30,625 nt of DNA from Welwitschia mirabilis (lineage: Eukaryota > Gnetophyta > Gnetopsida > Welwitschiales): contig JBOZIK010000001.1 of the NCBI GenBank assembly GCA_051453625.1, positions 15,864,601 to 15,895,225 on the forward strand, in the 5' to 3' direction. Shown in pieces: positions 8,222-19,933 of the stretch. A program made the position numbers and the translations under genes. Each line of letters begins with the position of its first letter. Within the stretch, counting starts at the first letter, position 1. The notes under the pieces were generated by a model. The model was not told where the DNA came from, did no database searches, and saw only the letters and a list, made by a program, of their open reading frames with translations.

Positions 8222-11200
8222 GACTAAATCATCAACAGATCTACCCTAAAAAATTACAAAAGAAAAAAAGATAGAAGGAAAAGAAATGAGTGAAGCCTTT
8301 TGGAATCTTTTAACATTGGTTCTAGTAGTAAAATTATTTGATTTTGATCCTCTAAAAAGGTTTTTTATATTCTAATTTACTTTATTAGCAACATATTCCT
8401 AAGGAGTAAAAGTAGGCTTTATGAAAAAGAAGAAGTAGATGAAGGCTTATGAATCTATTTTTGGCTAGCTAAACATGGCTTTTTGACCTAGTTATTTTGT
8501 ATACATTCTTTTATTCTACAAATGGAAATTAACAATAAATAAAGTACTAAATATATTTATTATTTTAAGAAGATGGTGTGTTATACTCATGCAATCTCAA
8601 ATGGCTTATCAATTTGAAGCTGCAACCTTAAATTCTTTGGAAGGCATATCTATACAAGAGATAAACATGAAATAATGAACTTTAGCACTAAATAAGAATT
8701 TTTAAGCCAATAATTCTAAGTTTTTGAATGCTAACATAACAAACTTAAAGACATGAAAACTTGCACAAATAAGATGCATTTAAAATTCCACAATACCTAA
8801 TTTAAGATGTATCAATGAATGGAGGTTTATATATTTATATGGTTTTTTTAGGATTTATTTTCTTGATTTCTCTATCTTGATGTCATCTTAGCCATACTTA
8901 TGAGCTCATCCCATCTCTAGCTATATCCTTTATTTAAATTTTTAAAAAAAGGTTTGGATTCATTAGATATGAAGTCAAATGACACACATTTAATAATGTG
9001 TTATGTATTTTGAATCTTTAATATATTTGATTATTATGTTGTGAATCCATATCTTAATTTAATTATGGTATAAGGCTATGTTAAATAGGACCTTTTTAGC
9101 CTAGTTGAGAGAAGTGAGGCCATCTAATAAATTGGTAATTTGAATATAATATTTTAACAATTTAAATTTGTTTTTAAAATTTGTAAATTTATCATTCCTT
9201 TTGCGTGTGTGAATGAAAATGATATTCATATTAATTTATGCAATTATGTTTACAAGTAAATGAGTGATAACTTATTAAAATGATATGTATTACATGCAAG
9301 TAGAACTTACATTTAAAAATTGCTTCCAAACACTATAGGAGGAGATAGGTGAAAGATTTTAGGGATTCAAAAATATGGTGAAGATGAAGTAAGATCCGAA
9401 GAAAATGGAGTGAACATGTTCAAATTCTCAAAGGCTATAGAATTTTTAGTAGTTTCTCCTCTTCCTTTAAAGATTTTGTCACTCCAAGTAAAACTACCAA
9501 TGTCTATACATTTTAAAATTGACTTTATGTCAACATTCCTGATAATAAGACATGTCAAATGTCCATCTTATATTATTGCTTTTTATCTAATAATCACAAA
9601 GATGCCTTGAATTTGAGATGTTTATAAAAATAAGCATAGAATTGAAATATAGACCTATTAAAAAGGAAGCAAATCAAGGACATTGATGAAAATTTAAGCA
9701 TCATAAAGCTTAGATTTAATCAAAACTTAAAAACCTTTATTTAAGAAAAGAGAATTTATAATTTATAAGAGAAAAAAAACCATGAATTATGGGACACTAG
9801 TTATGTTTATCCATGGAGTCCTCATAATCAACATGAAAAGGCTACTTAATGTTTAAGAAAAAGCACTAATTTTAAAGCTATTAATTGCTATAGGTGGTTA
9901 TAGTAGCATCCTTGCCTAATGAAATAAAAAAGGGACTCTTATCAAAAAGCCTAAGAAAATTCATCAGAGGGCTCCTCATCCAATTAGGCTAGGTCATTAA
10001 AAGGCTTAGTGAACACAATGATAATTGCATGGTTACATATGTCATTCAAGTTAATGTTGCTATTTTTTGAATTTCCCCACATAGTGTTTTTCAGTTATCC
10101 CATAAAATTACCTTACAGGTTTTATCTTTACGTTTATATTTGAAGACTTGATTATCTAATACTCCATATATCTTTACATTTCTTATTACTTCTATTTATA
10201 TTTTTGTTATCCTTCATATTATAAGTTTATTTAGCATATTTCTTGTCATGTTACAAATTTTTAGTAATTAAGATTTAAGTTCAAGATGTCTTGAAAAATA
10301 AGTTAAAAGAAAATATGAAATTTTATAAGGCTAATAATTTATGTTCATTCTTAAATATTTTATTTTTTAGCTAATAGTCCTATGATTATTTTTTTATTTT
10401 GCATAATATTTATAATTAATGATTTGGTATTATTCATTTAATTTCTCTTTTTAGAAAATGCTATGGAGTTGTGGATTTGTAATTATTATGAATAGAGATG
10501 CTTGACGTCTAAAGTTATTTTATTATTTTTAGTAAAGGATAAAGACTATCTTGAGTTGTAACTACTACCATGTTTATGGAATATTTTGTTATTACTACTA
10601 ATGTCTTATTTATTATTATGATAAGCATAATTGTTATTTACTATTTACCTAATGGCCTGGTAAGGTAATGAAATCCCCATCACTTCCACCATCTTTACTA
10701 CTTCTACCACTTCCACCACACCACTTTCATCACATCACATAGGAGATTGTGCTATCAAAGCTTTGAAACTTTAATCTTGAAGCTTCAAAAATCTTTGGAG
10801 TCCTAAAACTTTGAATCTTTAAAGATTTTTTAATATTCATTTGATTTTGGTATGATTCTTGGTTTTCATTTGTTTAATTCTTGTAAGGTAGTTCTTGCTT
10901 ATCTTTGGAAGCTTGGTTGTTTGCTTTCTATTACATACACCTCATGTTATTTCTTTCTTAGGAATATTCCATTACAACCTTTATCCCTCTTATTTAAGCC
11001 TTGTGATGTATTTTGTTATGGATTTCAACTTGTTTATCTATTGACCTTAGCTTGATGATTTTAAAATAAGAAAATTAAAACTAGCTAGGGTAACCATTTG
11101 TTCAAACTTTAGGGAGTGATGCTCTCTAAAATAAGTCCTCAGGCAATGAGATAAAACTCTAGGATTAATGTACTACCAAATTGTATGTATTTAATGGGTT

Positions 11201-11340
11201 ATTATGAGCTATTTTATAGGATAATTATACAGGTTTAAATGCAAATTTAAGAACTTTGAAGAGTTGATAGAAGGTCTCAAAAATTTGTAATTCTTGGTAT
11301 GATTAGAGGCATTTAAAGCATATTTTGAGATCAGTAATGA
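8222..11340. other. Long gene-less AT-rich stretch
   Basis: No recognisable protein, RNA gene or LTR was found. Short frames at 9367-9558 (-), 9410-9610 (+) and 10852-11055 (+) overlap or lack any family resemblance. The first is antisense to the second, and the third is a hydrophobic chance frame. Probably decayed transposon sequence. Confidence 0.5.
10678..10742 (+). repeat. Low-complexity CTTCCACCA-like tract
   Basis: Imperfect reiteration of CACTTCCACCA and CTTCTACCA words over about 60 bp, cytosine-rich on this strand and unlike its AT-rich surroundings. Confidence 0.6.
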
Positions 11341-11380
11341 AAAAGGCTAACTTCTCTTAAGTTAAAAGGATAAAGAAGAC

Positions 11381-11585
11381 CATCGTCCCCTTTGTTGTCC
11401 CTATAATAGGAAGGATGAAAATACTATAAATGCCACATTAGATGCTGACATGGACTGGAGTCAGTATTGCTGAGTCATATTTTGTAAAGAGATGTAATCC
11501 CCATGGTCATCTCCATGACATGCAAGAAAATTAATGTCAAGTTTGATCCATCATCCTCTTTGTCATTGTCATAACATCTAGGATG
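11381..11585 (+). repeat. Imperfect hairpin units in gypsy LTR U3
   Basis: Two clear units begin TCGTCC or TCATCC and end GGATGA. One is at 11381-11417 and one at 11552-11585, where CATCC and GGATG are perfectly complementary ends. The second unit aligns over about 45 bp, mostly by transitions, with minus-strand sequence near 136-190. A weaker relative occurs near 11505. Confidence 0.5.
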
Positions 11586-11690
11586 ACACTTGTAACTACC
11601 AATCAATCTTTCTCTATTTCATCAATTTCTTTCTTATAACTAAGAATGTTTTTGTATCATGTTTTGTGTGATGGTTTTGATTCATAGCCC

Positions 11691-11698
11691 TATAAATA
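11691..11698 (+). promoter_or_regulatory. TATA box of gypsy LTR
   Basis: TATAAATA in the context GCCCTATAAATAAG, the strongest promoter-like word in this LTR and about 720 bp before the primer site. Confidence 0.6.
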
Positions 11699-12044
11699 AG
11701 AATCCCATTTAAATATCATCTCCATCTTCATTTGTATCAGACATTATCATGATAAAAGATTGAAGGGCTAAAGATCCATATCACGGGTTATAGAAAGACG
11801 TTTCCTTAGTAAAGGGCTCTACATCCTCCATTGTGGCTTGACTATTTTATAACCTAGATGCTAGTTCTATCTTTAATATAAAAATATGTTTCAATTGTGA
11901 ATTTAGTTTTATTATATTTTCCTTATGGTTTATGTTGTCCTTGATCTGGTGACAAGTTTTATTGATGATATAGGTCTTAAGGGTAGCCTTTGTTAAGGCT
12001 AAATAAAGTACTTTTAGACATTTTATATTACATTTAGATTTAGT

Positions 12045-12144
12045 NNNNNNNNNNNNNNNNNNNNNNNNNNNNNNNNNNNNNNNNNNNNNNNNNNNNNNNN
12101 NNNNNNNNNNNNNNNNNNNNNNNNNNNNNNNNNNNNNNNNNNNN
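12045..12144. other. Scaffold gap flanked by an identical 50-bp duplicate
   Basis: Bases 11995-12044 and 12145-12194 are identical. This is the signature of two contig ends that overlap but were joined with 100 Ns instead of being merged, so the gap probably has no true length. Confidence 0.9.
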
Positions 12145-12420
12145 AAGGCTAAATAAAGTACTTTTAGACATTTTATATTACATTTAGATTTAGTTGCACT
12201 TGTAGTACATTGCATCTTTATTTCCTATACTATTCTTAAGTTTTAATTACTATATTATCTTTGAAAATTAATTCTCATTCTTCTCTCATATGTCTTTAAT
12301 GGGTTATCACATTTGGGTTACTTCCATTCATACTAGAGTGTGTATTTTGCAATCTATATATTTTGATTAATAGGATATGGAGTAAGCCGTAAAGTTATAA
12401 AAATATGCACCACGGCATCT

Positions 12421-12438
12421 TGGTGCTGTTGCCAAGGA
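12421..12438 (+). promoter_or_regulatory. Primer binding site for tRNA-Asp (gypsy element)
   Basis: TGGTGCTGTTGCCAAGGA matches the complement of the 3' end of plant tRNA-Asp (TGGCGCCGTTGCCGGGGA) at 14 of 18 positions. All four differences are C-to-T or G-to-A. This site is used to prime minus-strand synthesis and is characteristic of Athila-type gypsy elements. It starts three bases after the LTR end. Confidence 0.85.
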
Positions 12439-12601
12439 AGGCTACTGAGGATTAAGAGGATTATCATCGTTTAAGTAAGTAAATCAGATTTCTATTTAAT
12501 TCCTTATCTATAGCAATATTGTATTTTTTAATTATGATTTTTAGGTTTTTAGTTGTAGTTTTTTTTTTTATAATCTATAATAATAGTTTTTCATTCTCTA
12601 T

Positions 12602-12941
12602 ATCATCTTTACCACACTAAGAATAACAACACAATTTTGTAACTTACTTTTTGTTTTTGAGTTTTTCTTTTGGTCTTAGTTTAAGTAGGGAAATAATAGT
12701 TGTATCCTTTATCATCTTCATGACATTGTGAATGATAATCTATGAGTTTAGTCTTCTATTTTTAAATTAAAATAATTGATAATTAGTAATAATTAGTTTT
12801 TTCTCATCCCCTACATCATTCACATAACCAAAATAATGATAATCTATTTTTAGATTTTGGATTTCTGCTAAATTTCTATTCTATATTTCTGCTTTTTATC
12901 TTCATTATTGTTTCTATCGTCATCACAACCAAAAGGATGAC
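12602..12941 (+). repeat. About 104-bp degenerate tandem repeat in the gypsy leader
   Basis: Three units carry a short perfect stem at exactly 104-bp spacing: ATCAT/ATGAT at 12711-12736, ATCATT/AATGAT at 12815-12840 and GTCATC/GATGAC at 12919-12941. Each is followed by a related TAATCTAT..TTTAG or CTATTAGTTG segment. A weaker unit may precede at 12602. The array lies between the primer site and gag. Confidence 0.5.
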
Positions 12942-12997
12942 TATTAGTTGTTTTTAATTTCATTTTCTATTATTTTTTACTTGCAAGATGCTGTAAC

Positions 12998-14108
12998 ATG
13001 ATTAATCTAGAAAAGAAGTATTAGAAAAAAAGGCTGCTAATAAAAGAAAATGTTAGAGAAGGACTGATTGACTTCGAAATTGAATCAGAAAAACAATCTC
13101 TTCGTGCATATAATATTTCTTCTAATTTTATTTTTTAAAAATCTAATCTCATTAAAGAAAAGTTTTTATAAGATAATCTAGAAGAAGATAATTTTACAAT
13201 GTTAAACATTTTTCAAAAGAAAAATCAAGTTGTAGGATCTTTAACCCCTAGTCCTAATGTAAATAGGAAATGGGGAATTTAAACTTGTTTTGATTTAACC
13301 TAAGAAGATGATGTTGAGTTAAAGAAATTAAATGCTTATCCCATCTTTAGTGATGAACATGATGAGGATCCCCTCCAATACATTATGGACATAGAACAAT
13401 TAGTTCTTACAGAAAAGGATTAGTAATCATACATACATGGTTATTTTTTTATAACATTGCAGGGAAGAGAAAAAATTTGGTTAAAAACATACCAAACAAG
13501 AGTCTCAAAATTTGGAACCAAGTCTAAAAAGCATTCATTAAAATATTCATGAGTGAAGAAACTATTAGAAAAATAAAAAAAAGAACTAAAAATTTTTTAA
13601 TAGCAACCTAATGAGGATTATTCTTCTACATAGGAGCAGTTCTTCATTGCCATTCACTCTAATATAGGAGATGCTTTTAAATGAGAAGATCTAATAAACT
13701 ACTTTTATAGTGGACTAAGAATCAAATAAAACAACTCGTAAACTTCTTTTATGATGGAAACTTTATGAACCTTACATTAGAGAATGCTTGGAAAACATTA
13801 GAGAAACTTGTGGAGGTAACTCAAACTTGGCTAACATCGAAAGATAACTGCACTGTAGGAGAATTCTTAAAGATTTGAAAGAGGTAAAACATGACAAGGA
13901 GGTAGACAAATCAATATACAACCATGTAAATATACTTAGATATTTCAGAATAACTTTGGAAAAGTATACTAAAATGATTTTAGATGCCAAATCAGCAATT
14001 GAGAAGATTGTGGTGCCAACATGTAACTTATGCAAGGACAATTATCACATTACCAAGTATTGTCCACTATTGCTAACATACAAGGAGAAAATATATAAAG
14101 AAGTATGA
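12998..14108 (+). pseudogene. Ty3-gypsy gag remnant with CCHC zinc knuckle
   Basis: Gag would form the virus-like particle and bind element RNA. The plausible start is ATG at 12998, about 560 bp after the primer site. Blocks typical of plant gypsy gag appear in shifting frames: a PLQYI segment near 13370, an EQFFIAIHSN segment near 13630 (gag core), and ENAWKTLEKL near 13780. A perfect zinc knuckle CX2CX4HX4C (CNLCKDNYHITKYC) lies near 14020-14063 in the open frame 13875-14108. Stops and frameshifts are frequent. Downstream to about 14600 only fragments of the acidic gag-protease linker are readable. Confidence 0.8.
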
Positions 14109-14559
14109 TCTTAGTAAAAAATTTCCAAACTTTAAAAATCAAAATCTAACACAACCTAGGTTGAATACATAAACCTTTGACAACAAGTTAAAAATTTTTT
14201 AAATAATTTTCAACGTTTTAAAAATAGATTTGAAAATTCAAACTTTCAGTCAAGCTCATTAAACTTTTAACATCCAAATGATCCACTTATAAAATTTATA
14301 GATGAACTTAGAAAATCACAAGAAAAGATAAACTCCAGTTTAAAAAGGACAAATGCCAAACTTAAAAACTTAGTAAATACTCTTTAATAAACAATGTTGG
14401 CAAACCAAAGATCACAAGGATCATTGGCAATAAAACCTCTACCAAACCCTAACAAAATGAGAAGAGATTGTAAGTTTGTAACATGAAGTGGATATGAAAT
14501 AAATCCTTCTTTTTGTAAGAGATGAAGAGGAAGAAGAAGACATTAAAATATTAGAAAAT

Positions 14560-15076
14560 TACAACTTCCCTTCTCTTGATAAAGGTAAAAAGAAAAATTA
14601 TTCACAATAATTAGAAAATAAACTAGCTATTCCTTGGCTCAATAGGATTAACACTAATTTAACTTTAAATGAACATTTTAAAACCTTGATGAAAACTATG
14701 AACATAAACTTATCCTTTTGAAAATTCTTGCAAGAAAATACAAGGTATTCAAAGCTATGAAAAAACTTAATAAGAATGGGAAAAATGAGTTACTCCTAGC
14801 AAAGTTTTTTGGGCACAATTCCTCATGAACTTAGTATTACAGAAATATCTAAAATTTAAAGATTCAGGGGTAGCAATAGTGAGTGATACATTAGAGGAAA
14901 ACAAAAAAATTAGGAGAGCTTTAATCAACATTAGAGTAAGTGTTAATATCATGACATTTTGCATTTGTAAGAGACTCGATTTAGAAGGTAGAATAAATCC
15001 TACTCAAATTCTCTTAGAGTTAGTAGATAATTCGGTTAAGAAACCCTTAGGGGTTATTAAAGATTTAGTGATCTAA
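14560..15076 (+). pseudogene. Gypsy aspartic protease remnant
   Basis: Retropepsin-like protease that would cut the polyprotein. The open frame 14825-15076 contains ALINIRVSVNIMTF followed by CKRLDLEGRINPTQILLELVDNSVKKPLGVIKDLVI, which follows the Tat/Athila protease pattern (active site DLGASVN, then a K-LGLGELKPT block and a LADRSVKYPRG-like block). The catalytic DLG triplet reads NIR, so the active-site aspartate is lost. Upstream residues at about 14560-14760 match the linker before the protease but shift frame. Confidence 0.82.
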
Positions 15077-15639
15077 ATTAAAGAGGCATGATACCTAATA
15101 GATGTGGTTATCATAGAGGTTGAATATAATAGAGATTACTCATTACTTCTAAGATGAGCCTTCTGTGTAATAACCCACTGCATTCTTAAAACAAGAACCA
15201 GGATGATAAAGTATCATCTATAAAATAGAGAGTTTTTAAGTAGAGTGTTTGACACAGCTGAGGAAGATCTAAGTGATGAATGGGACATAGAGGATAAAAT
15301 CAAACCAAACCAACTGCATTCCTTCAACATCATCCCCTTAAGGAAAGATGGCTAACATTACACGAACTCATGCTTTATGATGATCCGCTTGAGATTAAGA
15401 ACTTAGAAGCCTTTAATACATTAAACTTTTGACATGAATTTTTAGATAGAATGAAGAAATAGAATTCTTAGATTGCAAGGAAGTCCAACTATTAAATAAA
15501 AACTCATACCTTGAGGGAGATCATCCACTACATAAGCCAAAAACTAAAAATATCAATCTGAAAAATATTCCTAGTGGACTAAAATATATTTTTCTCTGTG
15601 ATGATTAAAATAAACCTCTTATAATCAATTAAAATCTTT

Positions 15640-17200
15640 TCCCTAAATAAGGGTCAACATTAATCTCCCTTTTAACTTTCAAAATTCATGCTTTTGTTTG
15701 GTCTCATAAAGATTTATCTGCTATTCCTCCTTCTATTATTTAGCATAAAGTTTATCTTAAGTAAAATGTGAAACCTGTTAGAAAACCATAAAAAAGATTA
15801 AATTCAGCACTTAAACAAGTAGTTAAAAATTAAATCATTAAGTTAATGGATGCTGGAATCATTTATGCTATATTAGATAGTAAGTGTGTAAGTCCCTTGA
15901 CTGTAGTTTTTAAAAAGGATGGAAAATGGATATTCTGCATAAATTTTAGAAAACTAGATGAAGTCATAAAAAAAGATCATTATCCTATCCCCTTCCTTAA
16001 CCAAATATATGATAAAATTTAGGGATATTATTTCTATTACTTTTTAGATGGATATAGTGGTTATAACTAGGTTTGCATAGCTCGCAAAGACCAAGCCAAA
16101 ACAACTTTTACTTTATCTTTTAGGATGTTTGCTTTTAAAAGAATGCCTTTTAGATTATGTAACACTCCCGAGACTTTTCAATAAGTTATGATGGATATAT
16201 TTTTAAACATATTAGAGGATTAAATAGAAATATTTATGGACAATATCTTTAGAGAAATCTTTGATCAAACCTTAGAAAGATTAGAAAAAGTCCTTGATAG
16301 ATGCATAAAATGTGGTCTTTACTTAAGTTGGGAAAAAAGTTTATTCTTAGTTANNNNNNNNNNNNNNNNNNNNNNNNNNNNNNNNNNNNNNNNNNNNNNN
16401 NNNNNNNNNNNNNNNNNNNNNNNNNNNNNNNNNNNNNNNNNNNNNNNNNNNNNATGCATAAAATGTGGTCTTTACTGAAGTTGGGAAAAAAGTTTATTCT
16501 TAGTTAAAAGTGAAATTGTTCTAGACCACAAAATTTATAAAAGAGAAATTAAGATGGACCCTGTTAAAGTTGGTATTATTCAATACTTAACTCCTTTAAC
16601 CAATGTTAAGAAACTCTAATCTTTTCTTGGACATTATGATTTTTATCCCTATTTCATACAAGATTATGATAAAATCTATAAACCCCTATACTAATTACTA
16701 GAAAAAGAAGTTAAATTTGATTGGAATACATCTTACTAGCTTTCTTTTGATAAACTCAAACATAAAATCTCTTATGCTCCTATTGATATAAGACCTAACT
16801 AAAAAAAGATTTTAAGTTAATATGTAAAGCTAGTAATTTTCCTATAGGTGGGGTGCTTTGGAAGAAATATGAAAACGAGTTTGAAGTCATATCTTATCAT
16901 AGTAAAACATTGTTCAAAGCTCAAGAAAATCATTTAACTACCAAAAGAGAAATGTTAGCCATAATCGTTTACCTTAATACTCTTAGTATTATCTTTTATG
17001 CTTCTACATAAATGTTTACATAGATCATGCGGTGATTAAATACCAAATGACTAAGAAATATTCTAGTACTAGATTGATTAGATAAATCCTCTTAATTAAA
17101 GAATTTAATCTCATCATTATAGCTAAAGTAAGAAAACATAACAACATGGCATATTACTTATCACACCTTACTAATTATTTTGATAATCTTCCTATCAATG
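15640..17200 (+). pseudogene. Gypsy reverse transcriptase and RNase H remnant
   Basis: RT reads with few stops from about 15640: SHKDLSAIPPSI, then KPVRKP, LMDAGIIYAI and a VVFKKDGKW block, then FLDGYSGYN, KTTFTLSF and RMPFRLCNTPETFQ. The catalytic FMDD box is FMDN (Asn codon 16242-16244). The frame then crosses the gap without loss (SWEKSLFLV then KSEIVLDHKIYKREIKMDP), followed by LTPLTNVKKL and SFLGHYDFYPYFI connecting to RNase H. Family assignment to Tat/Athila-like Ty3-gypsy is secure from motif order (protease, RT, RNase H, integrase). Confidence 0.92.
16354..16453. other. Scaffold gap flanked by a 53-bp near-identical duplicate
   Basis: Bases 16301-16353 recur at 16454-16506 with one mismatch (CTTAAG against CTGAAG). 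Collapsing the duplicate keeps the RT frame and leaves no residue missing from the family pattern, so the gap is an unmerged contig overlap. Open frames drawn across the Ns are artefacts. Confidence 0.92.
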
Positions 17201-17229
17201 ATTCTTTTCTAGATGAATAATTATTTGTT

Positions 17230-18480
17230 GTATCTTATACTCATCTCCCTCCATGGTATGCTGCTATTGTCAACTATCTTGTTACTTTAAAAACACCATA
17301 AAATTGGAGTCACAATCAAAGAAAATATTTTCTCCATAGGAGAGGTAATATGAATGGATAGCGCCCAATCTTTATCATAGGTGTAAGGATAAAATCATGA
17401 GGAAAGGTATACTAAAATGGGAGAAACTTAACATCCTTCACCTTTATCATGGTAGTATTTGCGGTGGATGTTTGAGTAATTAGAAAATAGCCATGAAAAT
17501 TCTCCACTCTGGATTCTATTAGCCTAGCCTTTTTTAGGATTTTTTTGAGTATGCTAGAAGGTGTGATGCATGTTAATATTTTGGTAGCCTTTTACAATCA
17601 CAAGAGATGCCCCTTAAAATTATTTTTGAGTGTGAACCTTTTAACTATTGGGGAAAAAATTTCATAGGCCCAATCAAACCACTTTCTAAAGACAAAAATT
17701 ATATCTTAGTTACTGCAAATTATGTGACTAAATGGGTTAAAGTAGTTCCTACTTTCTAAAATGATGCCAGAACATTTACAAATTTGTTAGAAATTAAATT
17801 TTTTAATACTTTGATTTTCCTTGAATAATCATCAGTGATGATGGAACTCACTTCATTAACCATCTCTTTAGGAAGCTTCTTTTATCCATTGATATAGAAC
17901 ATCGTGTAGCTTATGCTTATCATCCTAAAACTAATAGATAAGATGAAAATGCTAATAGAGAAATTAAGAAAATGTTTTAAAATCTTATTTCTACTAATAA
18001 AAAGTCTTGTAATTTTAGAGTAAATGATGCTCTTTGGGCTTATCATATCACTTAGCATAATTCACTTGATTTTCACCTTATGAACTTCTATACGGTAAAT
18101 TTTATGTTTTACTTATTAATGTTTGTTATAATTCTTATTATTCTACACATCAACTTAATCTTTTAGACTTAAAATAAAAACCTTAAATTTTTTTTAGCTC
18201 AATTGATTCATTTAGATAAAAAAGAAACTTGAGCTATTTATTCTCAACTTATCTATAAAGCCCAAAGTAAGTTCAAGCATGATAAAAAGTTGATTTAGAA
18301 GAACTTTAAACCTAGTCAACTTGTCTTGTTATACAATACTAGGATACATATTTTACATAAAAAGTTAATCTTAAAATGTCTAGATCCTTACCTTATTCAG
18401 AAAGTAAATTCTAATGGATTTGTTAAGATTTTTGACTTAACCACTAAATAAATTTAGAAGGTTAATGGGTAAAGTTTGAA
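17230..18480 (+). pseudogene. Gypsy integrase remnant
   Basis: The start PPWYAAIVNYLV is typical of Athila/Tat integrase N-termini. A zinc-binding region follows near 17440-17570 (HLYHGSICGGC ... RRCDAC). In the catalytic core the first Asp, expected in GIDFMGP, is Asn (NFIGP, codon 17658-17660). The second is kept in ISDDGTHF near 17835, and the Glu block NREIKKMF is present near 17957. ALWAYHIT and a terminal KVNG-SLKIYKQP block, the usual NGQRLKPY end, close the domain. No chromodomain is visible. Many stops replace Gln and Trp codons. The element ends around 18490 with no envelope-like gene readable after it. Confidence 0.9.
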
Positions 18481-19930
18481 AATATACAAGCAACCTTATG
18501 TATTTATTTTCATAACTAGTCTTTGAGTTGGGATTTTTATAGTGGTAAGATTGAATTTACCAAATCTTAAGACATTCACACATCTATGAACTTTAGTTTG
18601 AAAGAAGATGCTTTATTTCTGAAGTTTTTCTCAATGGTAAAAAGATCTTAGATTATTTAAGAATGTTCTTTTCTATCTTTTATCTTATTACTTTACCTTT
18701 GTCTTTTGGAGTGTTTGATCATGTGGAATGTTTCATTTGTGAAAAAAATGAAAAATAAAAACATAAGAAGAAGAGAAGTGTAAAATAAGACCATGATGTT
18801 TTATATTTTAGATAACTCAAAAAAAACATGATCACTATGATGTCCTACCACAAGTACACTGGGGAAAATTTTCCTATAAGGGGCCTTTGGCAGTGTAATA
18901 TGGTAGCCATGGAACTTCATTGGGGGTTCAGTTGGTCATACTTCATGAGTCCTTACTTCTCTAACTATGGTTGCACTTCCCTCATCATGGATAGTTAAAT
19001 AATAAATAATAATAACTTTGAGGCTATGGGATCAACAGTCCTAGTGTCATCAAAGACATTGCTTGTTTCTTAGAATCTTAGTCTTTTCATGTGATCATTT
19101 TATTTCTAAGAATATAGGTGTTTGTTTTGAGATGTAAGTAGGTAAGTTCATTTTTAGTAACTCTTTGATCTTATCACTTATTGTTTAAAGCATTTTATTT
19201 TTAGCATAATCATAACCACTACCTCATCAATTGGATTTTTTTTTTAATACATTAAGTCATGCATTTTAAAATTAAGTGATGTTATAATTTCTTCCACAAG
19301 AGTCTATTAAATTTTCAAAAGTTACATGCTCTTGATTATTACAATTTACAAATAAGAGGGGAAAAAAATAGAAGAATTGAGAGTAGTAGTTTGAAAACTT
19401 CGACTTGGAAAAGGAGGAAAGAAAATGAGTCTAAGCTTTTGTAAGCTTATTTACTAGAAATGCTTCACTTTAATGATATCCTATGATTTTCTTATAATAT
19501 ATTTTAAACTAGCATGTGTATTAGCTTGAGTCATGATGATATAATCTCATTTACCATATTGGCATGGTAAACTTAACTAGCACTTGATCCTTCATTGCAA
19601 TAAAAATAGATAGTAAGAATTCTAACTACTTAGAGTCCATATAATTATAAAAACTTAAATTAAGTGAGTAAGTAATTCACTTAAATGAAAATAAAACATG
19701 ATAGTTAAGTTATACATAAGTATTTAAAGTACAAAGTGAATCGCCTACTTGAAATCAAAAGAAAAACCACTTTTATATATTAAGAAGAACATATTACATC
19801 AAAAGAAGAGGGATGATAGTAGAACTTCTAGCTCACTTCCCAAAGACATTCTTAAAATTTTATTATGACTTAATGCTATAAATATTTAAAGTTTGATCAA
19901 AATAAAGGATATTACAATAAAGGACATAAG
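18481..19930. other. Region after gypsy integrase; no 3' LTR found
   Basis: I compared this stretch by eye with the 5' LTR (hairpin units, TATA context, LTR end ACGGCA) and found no match, so the 3' LTR is deleted or too diverged. Purine-rich words at about 19355 and 19411 could be polypurine tracts but nothing supports them. A perfect 12-bp palindrome GGAAAATTTTCC lies at 18863-18874. Confidence 0.45.
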
Positions 19931-19933
19931 GCC

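Larger units (their letters stand above)
11340..12417 (+). repeat. 5' LTR of Ty3-gypsy element (5' boundary unknown)
   Basis: The 3' boundary is set by the tRNA-Asp primer site at 12421, which leaves the LTR ending ...ACGGCA. Inside are a TATA box (TATAAATA, 11691-11698) and, upstream of it, imperfect hairpin units at 11381-11417 and 11552-11585. The 5' end is not defined, because no matching 3' LTR was found after 18480 to align it against; the start given is a guess. A scaffold gap with duplicated flanks lies within it. Confidence 0.6.

Noticed and set aside
9367-9610. Overlapping open frames on both strands
   Set aside because: Neither resembles a known protein, and the overlap on opposite strands suggests chance openness; I could not choose between them.
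10852-11055. 67-residue plus-strand frame
   Set aside because: Hydrophobic, no motif, no promoter or neighbouring exon, and located in otherwise unassignable sequence.
11847-12215. Minus-strand open frame spanning the 100-N gap
   Set aside because: Its two ends are the duplicated 50-bp flanks read twice with Ns between them; it is an artefact of scaffolding.
13772-14041. Minus-strand 89-residue frame
   Set aside because: It is antisense to the gag remnant, whose plus-strand frame carries a clear CCHC zinc knuckle.
14767-14964. Minus-strand 65-residue frame
   Set aside because: Antisense shadow of the gypsy protease frame at 14825-15076.
16236-16507. Two plus-strand frames across the second gap
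   Set aside because: They repeat the 53-bp duplicate and are part of the RT remnant (16236-16478) or a shadow frame of it (16301-16507).
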